Below are positions 19,974-30,800 of a stretch of 30,800 bases of DNA, piece after piece; position 1 is the first letter of the stretch, and the number at the start of each line of letters is the position of its first letter. A model generated the notes under the pieces. It saw only the letters and a program-made list of their open reading frames with translations. It searched no databases and had not been told where the DNA came from. The position numbers and the translations under genes were made by a program. The stretch spans positions 104,231 to 135,030 of the forward strand of contig WIDE01000031.1 of the NCBI GenBank assembly GCA_015039315.1. Reading direction: 5' to 3'. The stretch is from Clavulina sp. PMI_390. Taxonomy: Eukaryota; Basidiomycota; Agaricomycetes; Cantharellales; Hydnaceae.

Positions 19974-22237
19974 ATGCCGGAATCGTCACTCGCGACGTAC
20001 ATTCCTGAGTCTTGGCTCGGTATTTTGGTTGCTGATACCTTCTGGTTCATCGCCATCTCTATCCTTCTTTCGAGCATGGCCTGCAAGAAAAGCCTCCCTC
20101 CTGGGCCCAGTGGGATCCCATGGATTGGACAAGGCTTCAAGGTTCCGATGCTTCATAGCCATCTGTACTACACCAGGTTGGCGCGCAAATACGGTGAGCT
20201 AAATAGTTGCATATGTCGCAAATAATTTAACCAAAACTCTTGCAGGCGATATATATCTAGTCACTGCTCTTGGCCAAAAGATTGTTGTGCTCAACAGCTA
20301 CACTGCTGCTTTTGAGGTACTGGGCAAGCATGGGAATACCCACTGTAATCGGCCGGCCAATCCATTCTTGACCCGTTTGTGCGTCCGTTCATGTCATACG
20401 CTAGGGCTGCCTCTCACGTACAGTTGCTTTAGCCTTGGACTGGAACACACGGTAGCACTAGGCGATGCCACCAAGGATTGGAAAGAGTGTCGACGTTTGT
20501 ATCAGTTGCTCCTCAATAAAGATGTTGTGCGCACGAATCACGCCCAAGATATCGCGTCTCAAGTCTATAATTATATCCTTCGCGTTATGGAGCTTGGGCA
20601 GGACACGAATAACGAAGTGTGAGAACCCGTACTTCTAGTACCGTCATCCCTGATTCTGAGGTTGCTATCTTAGTATTGACACGGTAGTCCACAAAATCAT
20701 CTTACAAACGACCTATGGAATCGCTGCGAAGGATGACGACCCAGTGAGTGCTGATAGCTTCATATCTGACTTCCGCCTATTGAACTGGATCACCACAGCT
20801 GTTAAGTGACGCAATCCATTCGACCAACGTAGCGAGCACTGGTCTGACGCCTGGGAAGTACCTTGTGAACTCATTTCCAATTTGTGAGTGAACAAACATC
20901 CCACCAACATTGCCCCTTGATGAGATATGTGACTCGTCGGCGTAGTGCAATATCTTCCGGGTTGGGTGCCTTTTCAGACTTGGCGAACCGATGGAGAAAA
21001 GTCTCGCCCGTGGTTGGAACGACTGAAAAATATTCCATGGGAGCGCATGTTGACTGGAGAAGTAAGTGTGTATTACTAATTGTATTCAAATCACGAGTAA
21101 TGAGGGCATTCCATTCTTGGTGTCCTTGATCTCTTAGGCAAATGGGTCTGCCGAAGAATCGTTTGCCCGAGGCCTCTACTGTGAAAGGAGCCCTACAAAC
21201 GAGCATCTCCTCAAGATCACGGGGCTTACGAACCGTGGGCTCTTTTTTGAGTGTGTATCTCGTAAACGCCCCAATACTTATCCAATCTCGTTCGTTCATC
21301 TGGTTAGTGATTGCTGGGGTCGAGCCTATGACTGGAGTCTGCCGGATGTTCATCCTGGCGATGCTCCTTTATCCCGATGTCCAACAAAAAGCGCAAGAAG
21401 AGCTCGATCGAGTCGTTGGTAATGATCGCTTACCCACTGTCGACGAGTCAGTCCTCCTATTGAAAATTGCCATCTCCTTCTGTACTCAAATAACATTCTA
21501 CAGCCAGCCCAATCTTCCATATTTGAATGCAGTCGTGAAGGAAGTGCTTCGCTTCCGACCTGTGGCTCCCCTCTCAGTGCCAACTTCGCCAACGAAAGTC
21601 GATGCATACAAAGGTAAGTTTGGTTGATCCAAGCCTTCACGCTGATAATATATGTGGGCGGTAGACTACCTCATTCCTCAAGATGTTATTGTCGTCCAAA
21701 ATTCATGGTACAAAGAGCTTACTCGAACCATTGGAAGAACGTGCCCGCTAATGTGCTTTTCTTCCTCCTAGGGCAATCAGCCGGGACGAAAGGATGTACC
21801 CAGATGCTAACTGTTTCGACCCAGATCGATGGCTAGTCCCCGATCCCCCAAAGGACCCACGTTTATGGTATTTTGGTATCGGCCGACGGTATGTGGAAAG
21901 ACAGGCACCTAATACCATAACGATAGGATTCATGATTCTCTCTCACAGAGTATGCCCAGGAGTCGGATATGCGGAGATTCTGTATGGGACATTGTTTATG
22001 ACGCTCCTTGCCACTGTAGACATCATCCACGCCTACGACAAAGATGGAAAAGAAATATTCGTGGACCCTAGTGCCCCAACCACTGGGCGTTTTGCCTGGT
22101 ATGTATGGATAGGATAGCTCGATCGAAACCGTGTTCTGACGAAAAATCCGCATAGCATTCCGGAGGCTTTCTCATATAGTTTGCGTCCCCGCTCAGATTC
22201 AGCGGCTTCCCTTCTTTCTAATGCGGTGCCGTCATAA
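19974..22237 (+). CDS. Cytochrome P450 monooxygenase 1 (changed I-helix motif)
   Basis: Thirteen exons were placed: 19974-20193, 20246-20378, 20433-20618, 20674-20743, 20799-20883, 20946-21061, 21138-21234, 21308-21450, 21508-21613, 21665-21707, 21772-21888, 21949-22098 and 22156-22237. They sum to 1548 nt, exactly 515 codons plus stop, the usual length of a microsomal P450. An N-terminal hydrophobic anchor precedes the proline-rich hinge LPPGPSGIPWIGQ. Also present are the K-helix KEVLRFRP (ExxR), the PERF-type FDPDRW and the haem-binding FGIGRRVCPG with its cysteine ligand. The I-helix reads AGVEPMTG, where the paralogues have AGVETTNG or AGAETTNG, so the conserved Thr that helps proton delivery to bound oxygen is replaced by Pro. 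The enzyme may be altered, peroxygenase-like or inactive. Otherwise the gene looks intact. It converges on P450 2, 232 bp away. Confidence 0.9.
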
Positions 22238-22468
22238 ACACCGCTCCACTGTATCTGTCTACTTCATTTTTTTCCTTCCAATATTTGAGAGAGCATTACT
22301 GGTGTGTGTTCTATCAAGTTTGGTGGAAGTGTACTACAACGTCCTAATTCAAATTTCCGAGTCATTTCCTCGTTGTACAAATGCAATATGTGCTCCACTG
22401 TCTGGCGCTAAAAATTGGCCCAGATGTTCATTCACTATGATTCGTTTCGTTCCCCGGGATGAGGGCCG

Positions 22469-24764
22469 TTATACCGCTACTGCTCCACCGAGAAGGGAGA
22501 GTGCTGCATCGGAGCGAGGGCGTAAACTATACGAGAAATCGGTTGGGATGCTAGAGTGCCTCACAAAGTTAGTGGAAACACCAAACAGTTACACGGTCCG
22601 ATAATTCACTTACCACACTACACGTCCAGTGGTTGGTGCCGTCGGGTCGACAAATATCACCTTGCCGGTATTATCGCGAGCAGGGACAATGTCCACTGTG
22701 GCGAGGAGCGTCATGAACAAGCTAGCATATACAAGTTCTGCGTATTGCAGGCCTGGACAGATTCTACGATTGAAGGTCTGATAAGAAATAATGAAGAATG
22801 ATCGTGTCTCAAAGCTTACCGTCGGCCAAGCCCAAAGGTCCAGAGGCGGGGGTCTATGGGCGGTTTGGATACGAACCATCGTTCAGGATTGAACGATTCG
22901 GCATCAGGGTAAATCCTTTCATCCCTACTAATTGCCCTGCATAATGAGCAGCGGTATAAGGAAACGAAATGAGTAGAGATTTGAGGAGGTTCCAATTACC
23001 AGTTATTCTGAATAACGACCGAGTTACGAGGGATTAGATATCCTGCCAGGAAGAAGAGTGAGTAAAATCCTCTACTTAAAGGGAACAATGTGAATCACCT
23101 TCGTACATGTCGTCTTTCGTGGGCATGGTGGGGACGGAGATTGGAGCAACTGGCCGCCAGCGCAACACTTCCTTAAGAACGGCATCGAAATACGGCAGAT
23201 CTGGTAGGCTGAGTAAGGGAGCCAATGTAAGATTCTCGATGATGAGCGAGCATTGCTAGAGAAGGACTCACCTGTCAATGGAAGGTAGATCGTGGCCCAG
23301 CACCCGATCGAGCTCCTCTTGCGCTTTTGCTGGACTTCGGGATGAAACAACATAGCCAGAATAAAGGCTCTACAGATACCATTTGTCGTCTCTACACCAG
23401 CAAGCACTATAGCAAAGGTTGAAACAATGCATGATTTGAGAGTGATGCAATTGTCGGGGGGAACGCACTGTTGGTGAGGCCAATGACCTTCAAAAGATGT
23501 TCATTAGCGGGATTTTGTTCTCGGAGTAGGCCTTGAACAAATGATTCTTCGGCGGTTCCATTTGCCTGTGAGAAGCAGAGGTTACGTAGAGTCAAGCACT
23601 GTTCTTGCCGCAATGCTATTCGGAGCTCTATGAAAACTCACTACGTCCGTTAGCGCGTAATCCCAAGCTACATCGCTTATGTGGTCAATCAATGGCCGAG
23701 ATTTGTCTCCTTCAATACGCCATGTCTGGAAAGGTATCCAAGATGGAAGATGTTGTACTACACGAATAGATATCAGTTTGGTCGAGCCAGCGGCTCAGTC
23801 TCCTGCGCTTAACTTACAAATCGGGAACGAGTCCACAAGGTGCCTTGCTGGCAGCAAACCATAACTAGCAATGTTTGTCGACTGGATCGTATGCAGTAGA
23901 AGCTACGACACGCAGAATCAGTATGATACCGTTCAGATCTAGCATTGAAATAATCACCGGATCCTCATCTTTCACATTCATCCCGTATGTCGATTGTAAG
24001 AATATTTTGTGCATAACTTTATCAAGCCTGATATGCAAAGCGCTTCAGGCGGGGCAGGAAGAGAAAAGACGGAATAAAGATGCTTACAGCGACGCGTCTC
24101 TATCTATTCCTTGCTCAATTGTATGGAGAACGTAGTTTCGAAGGTGGGAAGTCATGTCTTCGGAGTAGTTGGCACGGGCAACCTCCTTTCCAAGTAACGT
24201 CTGGTACAGACGCCGTCCCTCTTTCCAGCTGTGATCCGCACCAATAAGTGGTATCGCGTGCTCTAAACCTAGACTACAGTCGATGAAAACAAGTTGAGCG
24301 AAAAGGCTTCTCGATCACAAAATCGAAGGAGACGTACAACCGACGTAAATATGGAAATGGAGGCCGACCGCAGTGGATCGAGCCACGCTTCGCGAGCAAA
24401 TCGAAGGCGATATGATAGCTGTTCAGTACTATGATCCTCTGTCCAAGAGCTGTGACTGTGTACACATCGCCTGAAAATACAGGGAAGCCTCTTTCAGTAC
24501 GATAAGCACGATCCATCAAGAGTTTCACTCACCATACTTCGCCGCTAGCTCCGTGTAATATAAATGGTTGTGAAGCATCGGGATGTCGAGCACTTGACCT
24601 ATCCATGGGACTCCACGCGGTCCTGGAGGGAGGCTCTTTTTGCTCGTGGAAGAGCGAGAACATACTAGCACAACCGCTGCTAATAGAACGGTGCCCGCAG
24701 CAAGTGCAGTGGGCCAAGATCCGAAGTTCAGCATGTTGATCGACGACCTGCGTATAAAGGGCAA
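22469..24764 (-). CDS. Cytochrome P450 monooxygenase 2
   Basis: The minus-strand gene has the exon structure of P450 1. The first four exons are 24764-24533, 24470-24338, 24273-24088 and 24027-23958; exons 2-4 (133, 186 and 70 nt) have the same lengths as in P450 1. All key motifs are present: an N-terminal anchor, LPPGPRGVPWIGQ, I-helix AGVETTNGICR, K-helix KEVLRWRP, FNPDRW and haem loop FGLGRRICPG. The last exon ends in LRPRSDAALSLLGGAVAV and stop at 22469-22471. The start is either 24764 or an internal ATG at 24734, just before the membrane helix. It should be an ER-anchored, NADPH-P450-reductase-dependent oxygenase. Substrate unknown; tailoring of a UbiA-derived terpenoid is one possibility. 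I do not assign a CYP family number. Confidence 0.9.
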
Positions 24765-26001
24765 AACCAGCGAAGGGGGGAAAAACGCTCGATAAAACTA
24801 CTCGTTTGTTCAAAGTCCCAATAGTTATAGCAGAATGAACTATCGATTGAAAGGGGCCAAATGATCAGCGATTAGTGTAGTTTGCACATGGTGATTGGGC
24901 AAGATATCGCGGAAGGTGGGCAACTCACGTCAATAACTGCTCGGATGTGCTGAAAATTGCCGACGAGAGGTGATGCCCGTAAAGGAAACAGCAATTTGCA
25001 ACAGTAACGAGAGTATCAGGTTATTCAATAGACGGTGAAAATCATCACCACGCACAATTCGAGTCACCAAGATGGGCAGCGTGCTCGAGTAATATCAATA
25101 CTATTCGGGTGAAGGCTGTCATAAGTGCTAGTTCGGCTTGTAGTAGAGGTATGCCTGGTAATAGGGTCATCCGACACTATCAGATCCCCATCCTAACACA
25201 AACAAAAATCGGAAAATTTCCCCAAAAAAAAAAATCACGAGAGCTAGATTTCCAGCTTTGGGCCTTCACTGCTCGACCTAGCAGGCCTCAACCTTGGAGC
25301 ATTATACGGTGACGGCGTATGTTCGGAGGACTCCTCGGGACGCCGACGATTTTTCCAGCGATGAGTCAGCAGAGGATGCCAGAACAGGGGAGCATCAGAA
25401 GCGAGTGGCCATAGATGCTGGGAGAGCGTGAGCAAAGATGTTCAGATACCAAGCAGGTATGAGGAGAAACAATATTGTTGGGCCGGTCTAAATTGCGCTG
25501 CCAGGTTACCGGATGATGGGTGGAGTACTTGTTAAATTGGTGCAACAGTGGGGAAGCTGGCAAAGTGCCCAGTGGCCAAGTCGAGAAAAAAAAAAAGGCC
25601 ACACCCTCGATGGTGAAGTCATTTCCAAGCTTTGATGTAAGTCATAAGAACCCTGATATTGCACGTGTAAAGTGTTCCTATAGATCTTCATGAGATGCCA
25701 AAAGCATGCCTTTGCGATTGTTTGGTAGTGTTGTGACGCTCACATTGAATAGTCTGCGAAACAACCACCAACTCGGATCGGGGGAGAGGGCCAGCGGATT
25801 TTTGGTGTACCGACCATCGAACGTCTTTGCTAGGGTAGTTCAATCGAGATTACGGAAGTATATCACAAGGTACTACTCAGACCACTAAACCATTTTATCC
25901 TTATGTTGATGGAATTCGTCCACCATATTCTAGTGGACAAGAATCCTGTCGAGGATAGTGACAATCGCTAAAATTAATCATGCTTCCAACGGCTCCAGCG
26001 T
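24765..26001. other. Intergenic region between P450 2 and P450 3
   Basis: This 1.2-kb spacer should contain the promoter of P450 2 and the 3' UTR of P450 3, both minus strand. It has poly-A runs at 25225-25236 and 25584-25596. Only short open frames in conflicting phases are present, and no gene is called. Confidence 0.45.
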
Positions 26002-28286
26002 TTATCTCTCCGTGGCTTCACGAAGTAGGGCGACTGCTGCATCGGAGCGAGGACGCAAACTGTATGAGAACTCTGTAGGGATGCTGAAGAGACCCATGAG
26101 TTTAGGGCAGATTGATACCTGTTGCACCCCCAGTGGTCACTCACCAGGCAACACGTCCGGTGGTCGGAGCCGATGAATCAACAAAAATCCTTTGACCGTC
26201 CTCATCGTGAGCAGGAACGATATCCACCGTCGCAAGAAGGGTCATAAACAATATTGTATAGACAAGTTCCGCATATGGCATACCCGGACAGACACTATGG
26301 GAGGCATCCGGTTAGATTCTGATGAAGACGAAGCTCCCTGATAACATACCGCCGGCCGATACCAAAGGTCCAAAGGCGAGGGTCTATTGGTGGGTTGGCA
26401 ACGAGCCAGCGGTCAGGATCGAATGATTCAGCGTCGATGTACATTCTCTCGTCCCGGCTCAGCGCCCTAGAAGAACAAGCAGTCGCATGAGGGAACTTGG
26501 CTGGAGAGTTGACGAAGCAATTCTCACCATGTATTTTGAACGACAATTGAATCATGAGGAATCATGTACCCTATAGGCAAACAGTGAAATTGGTTTTCCA
26601 GGCCCAAAGATGCTCAAGACAGCCACCTTCATATATATCATCCTTTGTAGGGACGGTGGGTATGGAGAGCGGAGCAACTGGTCTCCAGCGGAATACCTCC
26701 TTAAGAACAGCGTCAAAATATGGGAGGTCTTTCTGGTTGATACTGGGTCCTCTGAGTCAATAGCTGATGAGCGCCAGAGAATATAGGAATCACCTACTTA
26801 TTGAGCGAGGGTAACTCGTGCCCAAATACCTGGTCGAGCTCCTTTTGTGCTTTTCGCTGAATGTCTGGATGAAGCAACATCGCCAATATGAACACTCTGC
26901 AGACGCCATTGGTGGTCTCTGCACCCGCGATCACTAAGTAGCATTCCGGCGTTTCAAAATTTCAATGGCTTCGGTCGAAACACCTGAGCTGAGAAAAACC
27001 CACAATTTGTGAGGGCAGTAAACTTGAGGTGATGTTCATTGGTGGAATTTTGTTCCCGGGTAAGACCGTAAGCGAACGATTCTTCAGCAGTGCCATTGGC
27101 CTATAGGGGAAAAAAGTGGTAGTTTGAGTGAGTATCATTTGTTATTGCACGACCTCGGAGAAGGATACAATCTCACGATTGCTTCCGTTGTGTGCTTCCA
27201 GGCCGCGTTCCTCATATGGTCGAGGGCTGGCCGCGACCTCTCTGCTTCAATCCTCCATGTCTGGAAAGGTACCCAGGGTGGAAGATGTTGTACTAGGCGA
27301 ATGGAATCAAGTTAGCAGCTTTGCGATTTGCCGCCTTTTGACTCACGGATTGGGAAAGAGTTCACCAGATGTTTGGCTGGGAGCATGCCGAAACTAGCGA
27401 TGTTTGTCGAGTGGATCGCGTGGAGTAGGAACTATATCGAGCCAAGTAAGAATAATGTCATCAGCGGAGAGCATCTGGATGATTACTGGATCGTCATCCT
27501 CAGTAGCCATCCCGTACGTTGACTGTAAAAATATTTTGTGCACTGCTTTATCAAGCCTTATATGTAGGGTCAGAGGCATGACAAAGAAGAGGAAGCAACA
27601 TAGGGACCTACAGTTCGTTGTCTATGTCTCGCCCCGACTCGATCACATGAAGAATGTAGGTTTGAGCCTGAGTAGCGATATCTTTTGCGTAGTTGACGCG
27701 AGAGACCTCTTTATTGAGCAGAGTCTGGTACAACCGTCTTTCCTCTTTCCAACTATGATCCGGGTCACCAAGTGCGAGCACGTGCTCTAGGCCGAGACTA
27801 AGGCCAGCGGTAGAACCGTGAGCAGAAGGTTTGGGGGTCTCGGAATCAATAGAGCCTTACAATCGACGCATGAATGGATAATTCGGTCGGTTGCAATGGA
27901 TTGATCCACGCTTCCCGAGCAATTCGAAGGCGGTAGCATAGCTGTTGAGGACTACAAGTTTTTGTCCGAGAGCTGTTACGGTGTAGATATCACCTGAAAT
28001 GGGGGTAAGAAATATTTAGTGAATGACAGCCTTTGGCAATATCAAAGCCATGATCACCATATTTCCTGGCCAGCTCCGTGTAGTACAAATGGCTATGGAG
28101 CATCGGTATCTTGAACACCTGACCAACCCATGGGATTCCGCTGGGACCTGGGGGAAGGTGCTTTTTACCAGCCGGATTCCGAACGTACAGTATGAAGACT
28201 GCCGCCAGTACGCAAGCACTGCAGGCAAGAATGCTTGGCCAGGACTGAGTCAACATGACTATCGATAAATCTGACGTCAGGGGCAA
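26002..28286 (-). CDS. Cytochrome P450 monooxygenase 3
   Basis: This paralogue of P450 2 lies in the same orientation. The N-terminus has a membrane helix and LPPGPSGIPWVGQ; the start is 28286 or the internal ATG at 28256. Exons visible by homology include GDIYTVTALGQK, LGLEHVLALGDPDHSWKEER, VHKIFLQSTYGMATEDDDP, HSTNIASFGMLPAKHLVN, LQHLPPWVPFQTWRIEAERS and ANGTAEESFAYG. The I-helix is AGAETTNGVCR, the meander FDPDRW, and the haem loop FGIGRRVCPG spans an intron as in P450 1. The last exon ends LRPRSDAAVALLREATER and stop at 26002-26004. No frameshift or internal stop was found in the exons I checked, so it appears functional. Substrate unknown; the position suggests tandem duplication with P450 2 and P450 4. 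Confidence 0.9.
28272..28279. promoter_or_regulatory. CRE-like palindrome TGACGTCA
   Basis: A perfect CRE/bZIP-type site overlaps codons 3-5 of the upstream start of P450 3, or lies in its 5' UTR if translation starts at 28256. Two further copies are at 8937-8944 and 29212-29219. Function is not shown. Confidence 0.3.
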
Positions 28287-29441
28287 ACTAGCTGGGGAGA
28301 ATAGCAGTCACCCCCACTGGCTTGCTCCAATGCTCCATGATTTATAGCTCGACCATCAATGAAGAAGTGAAGGACTAATGGACGGTAATGAGCGCGACTG
28401 CACTCAAGAATGCGAGAAGCGAATAAATGACAGGCCAGATGACCAATCTCAGCAACTCAGTCGAAGAGCAGCTAGGAGACACCAGAAATTACGTAGGAGA
28501 TTTAACCCCGTAAAGAAAATAACAATTCATTGTTGTGGAACGAGTGCTGAGTCATGCAAAACATTCGAACGGTAAGCTGGTATTGTATCAAGTCCGAGGC
28601 TTCTGATATCGTCCACGGACAGAGGGGATATTTCATTTGGGAGATCTTGTGGGGCGCTTCGGCGTCTACGAGCATCATAAAAATTGCATCCCAGCACGGA
28701 TTACGACACGGAGAGCAGAAAACATAGTTTCATACCTTGAGACTTCATTAACCAGTATTCACGCCCCTCGCCACGGTTAGCAACATCAGGCTTTATTGAG
28801 AACATGATGCGATCCGGGACGTGCTGATTTGGCCCAGATGGGTCGGCCTGGCACCGTTACCTCGAACGTGACAGCGAACCAAGCCACAGAAGGAGCAAGA
28901 AGATCGAGCGCACGTCCATGCATAGAATGAGGGGGAGAGAAGAGGCGTTCGTCTTCAATTCTGGGTTTTCTCATACCACAGGTTAGCACGGGATGACGAC
29001 ACCATGCCGCTGAGATAGAGCGAACGATGTTCCTGTTGATACCAAACGAGTGATAGATTGGTTCATGCCTGTATATATTTATAGAAGTGAAGGGCTTGAA
29101 GTAGCAGGTCACTGGGCTTGGAGCAAGCTGCACATGAGCAGCATAGTTGGTGGGCGAACATTTGAATTGATGGGCGGCCCCAAAGTTGCACGCCAACAGG
29201 CCATAACACTATGACGTCAGGACAAACAAGCCTTAGGCATTTCTTAAGTCTCTCCATGCCTTCCACCAAAACCCGGCTTTTTTGCGATTTACTTTACGTT
29301 ACTGCAATAGTCCTCCCTTTCAACTACCTCCAAGATTCTATTTGAATATCCTGTCCGACTTCTTCGCCTATTCCGAGCATACGATCTATCAGTAATCACT
29401 TTCCAATCTTCGATTTTTCTTCAAGTGCCTTCTAAATCGTC
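28287..29441. other. Intergenic region between P450 3 and the spliced leader ORF
   Basis: It should contain the P450 3 promoter. Short open frames on both strands (28378-28575 plus, 28786-29196 minus) have no recognised domain. TGACGTCA occurs at 29212-29219. From about 29310 the plus strand becomes CT-rich, like a fungal promoter or leader. Confidence 0.45.
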
Positions 29442-29579
29442 GTAAGTATCTCTCTCACGCGATTAACTGCTATTTAAGTCCCTATAGTCCTTACTATGTT
29501 TGAACAACCGCCAGTGTATGCTCATCAGGTGAGGTCAATGTTCTGGTGGGGTTCTACACCATATCGCCCTGAGGAATAA
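29442..29579 (+). CDS. Spliced 5' leader and 27-codon ORF of unknown function
   Basis: A pyrimidine-rich leader is interrupted by a 46-nt intron (29442-29487) with a consensus GTAAGT donor, a ttaac branch-like site and CTATAG acceptor. Eight bases after the acceptor lies ATG (29496), opening a 27-codon frame to TAA at 29577-29579. The peptide begins MFEQPPVYAHQ and has an aromatic segment FWWGSTPYRPEE. Alternatively, the CAG|GTGAGG at about 29528 is a second donor and this is only the first exon of a longer gene. No continuing exon is evident before the 3' end of P450 4 on the opposite strand at 29672. I recognise no homologue. Confidence 0.35.
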
Positions 29580-29671
29580 CCATCATATCGAGATTAAAGT
29601 CGGCTACCCTGTGCTAAGGCTACTATCAGCTCTGAGGCAGTGGTGGGACAAATCATATCTGGCAAATCGTC

Positions 29672-30764
29672 CTACGCTGCCACCGCTTCACGGAGGAGTG
29701 CGACTGCCGCGTCAGAACGAGGACGCAAGCTATACGAAAACTCATTTGGAATACTGTATTGATCAATAGTGTAAGAAAAAATTCCCAAAAATCGCGGATT
29801 CAGCCGTTACTCACCTGGCAACACGTCCAGTGGTTGGAGCGGTCGGATCCACAAATATCTCTTTGCCGTCGCTGTCGTGAGCAGGAACGATGTCCACTGT
29901 CGCAAGTAGCGTTGCGAACATGGTCAAGTATACAAGCTCCGCATATTGCATGCCCGGACAGATTCTGTCAGATAATGTCTTGTCAGGATAAAATGAAGCC
30001 TGGACAATGGTGAAAGCGTACCGTCGACCGATACCAAAAAGCCAAAGACGGGGGTCTACCGGGGGGTTGGGGACAAGCCATCGATCAGGATTGAACGATT
30101 CAGCGTCAGGATACATCCGCTCGTCCCGACTGATCGCCCTATATGATGAGCACCATCGTCAGGATTACAATAGATACACTGATGTCTGTCAAAGTCTCGA
30201 GTACCATGTATTCTGAATAACAATTGAATCATGAGGAATCAAATATCCTACGATGGAAGAGTGAGCGTAAATCTCCATACTTAATACACTCAATGCTACC
30301 GACCTCCGTAAGTATCATCCTTTGTGGGGACCGTAGGGATGGAGATTGGAGTAAGCGGCCGCCAACGTAGCACTTCCTTGAGAACGGCATCGAAATAAGG
30401 GAGGTTCTGTAGGCTATGACCACGTTAAGGATAAGCCCACCAATAGCGAGCATCGCGAAGAAAGAATGACCTATCCATGGAAGGCAGATCCTGGGCAAGC
30501 ACCTGATCCAGCTCCTCCTGTACTTTTCGCTGAACTTTGGGATGAAGCAACATTGCCAAAACAAATACTCTACAGATACCATTAGTCGTCTCTGCACCAG
30601 CGACCACTTCATCACGATAAGAAACAAAATTTAGCTCGAGCAAGGCACAGATCTACATAGCACGCACTATTGGTGAGGCCAGTAACCTTCAAGAGATGTT
30701 CATTTGCAGGGCTTTGCTCTCGCAGTAGACCTAGAACAAATGACTCTTCGGCAGTGCCATTCGC
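29672..30764 (-). CDS. Cytochrome P450 monooxygenase 4 (5' part beyond window)
   Basis: Only the C-terminal half is in the window. Readable exons start with ANGTAEESFVLGLLREQSPA (donor near 30662). Then come the I-helix AGAETTNGICRVFVLAM, the LPxxD linker region, a Leu-rich K-helix exon, GYLIPHDSIVIQNTW, YPDAESFNPDRWL and the haem loop FGIGRRICPG spanning an intron. DPTAPTTGRVAR follows, and the last exon ends LRPRSDAAVALLREAVAA, stop at 29672-29674. All motifs needed for P450 activity in this half are intact. The exon boundaries match those of P450 1-3. The remaining 5' exons and promoter lie to the right of 30800. Confidence 0.88.
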
Positions 30765-30800
30765 CTAAAAGGAAGCAGGATTGTTGCGTGATTAGGTTCT

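Overview
The window is nuclear DNA from a filamentous fungus, most likely a mushroom-forming basidiomycete (Agaricomycetes; the order cannot be set from sequence alone). The evidence is very intron-dense genes with short introns (mostly about 42-75 bp, GT...AG), a fungal-type cyclin H and ribosomal protein uL13, a large F-box protein, and a tandem family of microsomal cytochrome P450s. Most genes are split into many small exons, so exon boundaries were rebuilt by hand. For several genes the exon lengths sum exactly to whole codons.

Left part (1-10.3 kb): sparse and repeat-like, with two pairs of paralogues, all on the minus strand. Two genes encode small cysteine-rich proteins with ZZ-type-like zinc fingers (about 510-1032 and 9928-10299). 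Two encode multi-pass membrane proteins (1931-2861 and 6552-7425) that share an unusual 5-nt last coding exon. Between them lie long stretches without convincing genes, a 245-bp foldback (MITE-like) element, a TCGA-rich tract and one possible three-exon micro-gene.

Middle part (10.9-16.7 kb): conserved housekeeping DNA. Cyclin H (CCL1, TFIIH/CAK subunit, minus) and ribosomal protein uL13 (RPL16/L13a, plus) are divergently transcribed from a shared region of about 400 bp. A 604-residue F-box protein (plus) follows.

Right part (17.1-30.8 kb): a candidate secondary-metabolite locus. A UbiA-superfamily membrane prenyltransferase or terpene cyclase (minus) lies next to four paralogous P450 genes: one plus and three minus, the last cut by the window edge. 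The first two P450s were compared exon by exon and share exon lengths, which shows recent local duplication. The plus-strand P450 carries a changed I-helix oxygen-binding motif (AGVEP instead of AGVETT). The P450s could tailor the product of the UbiA enzyme, but this is inferred from proximity only. The most unusual items are the P450/UbiA array, the mirrored ZZ/membrane-protein pairs, and a spliced 5' leader preceding a 27-codon ORF beside the fourth P450.
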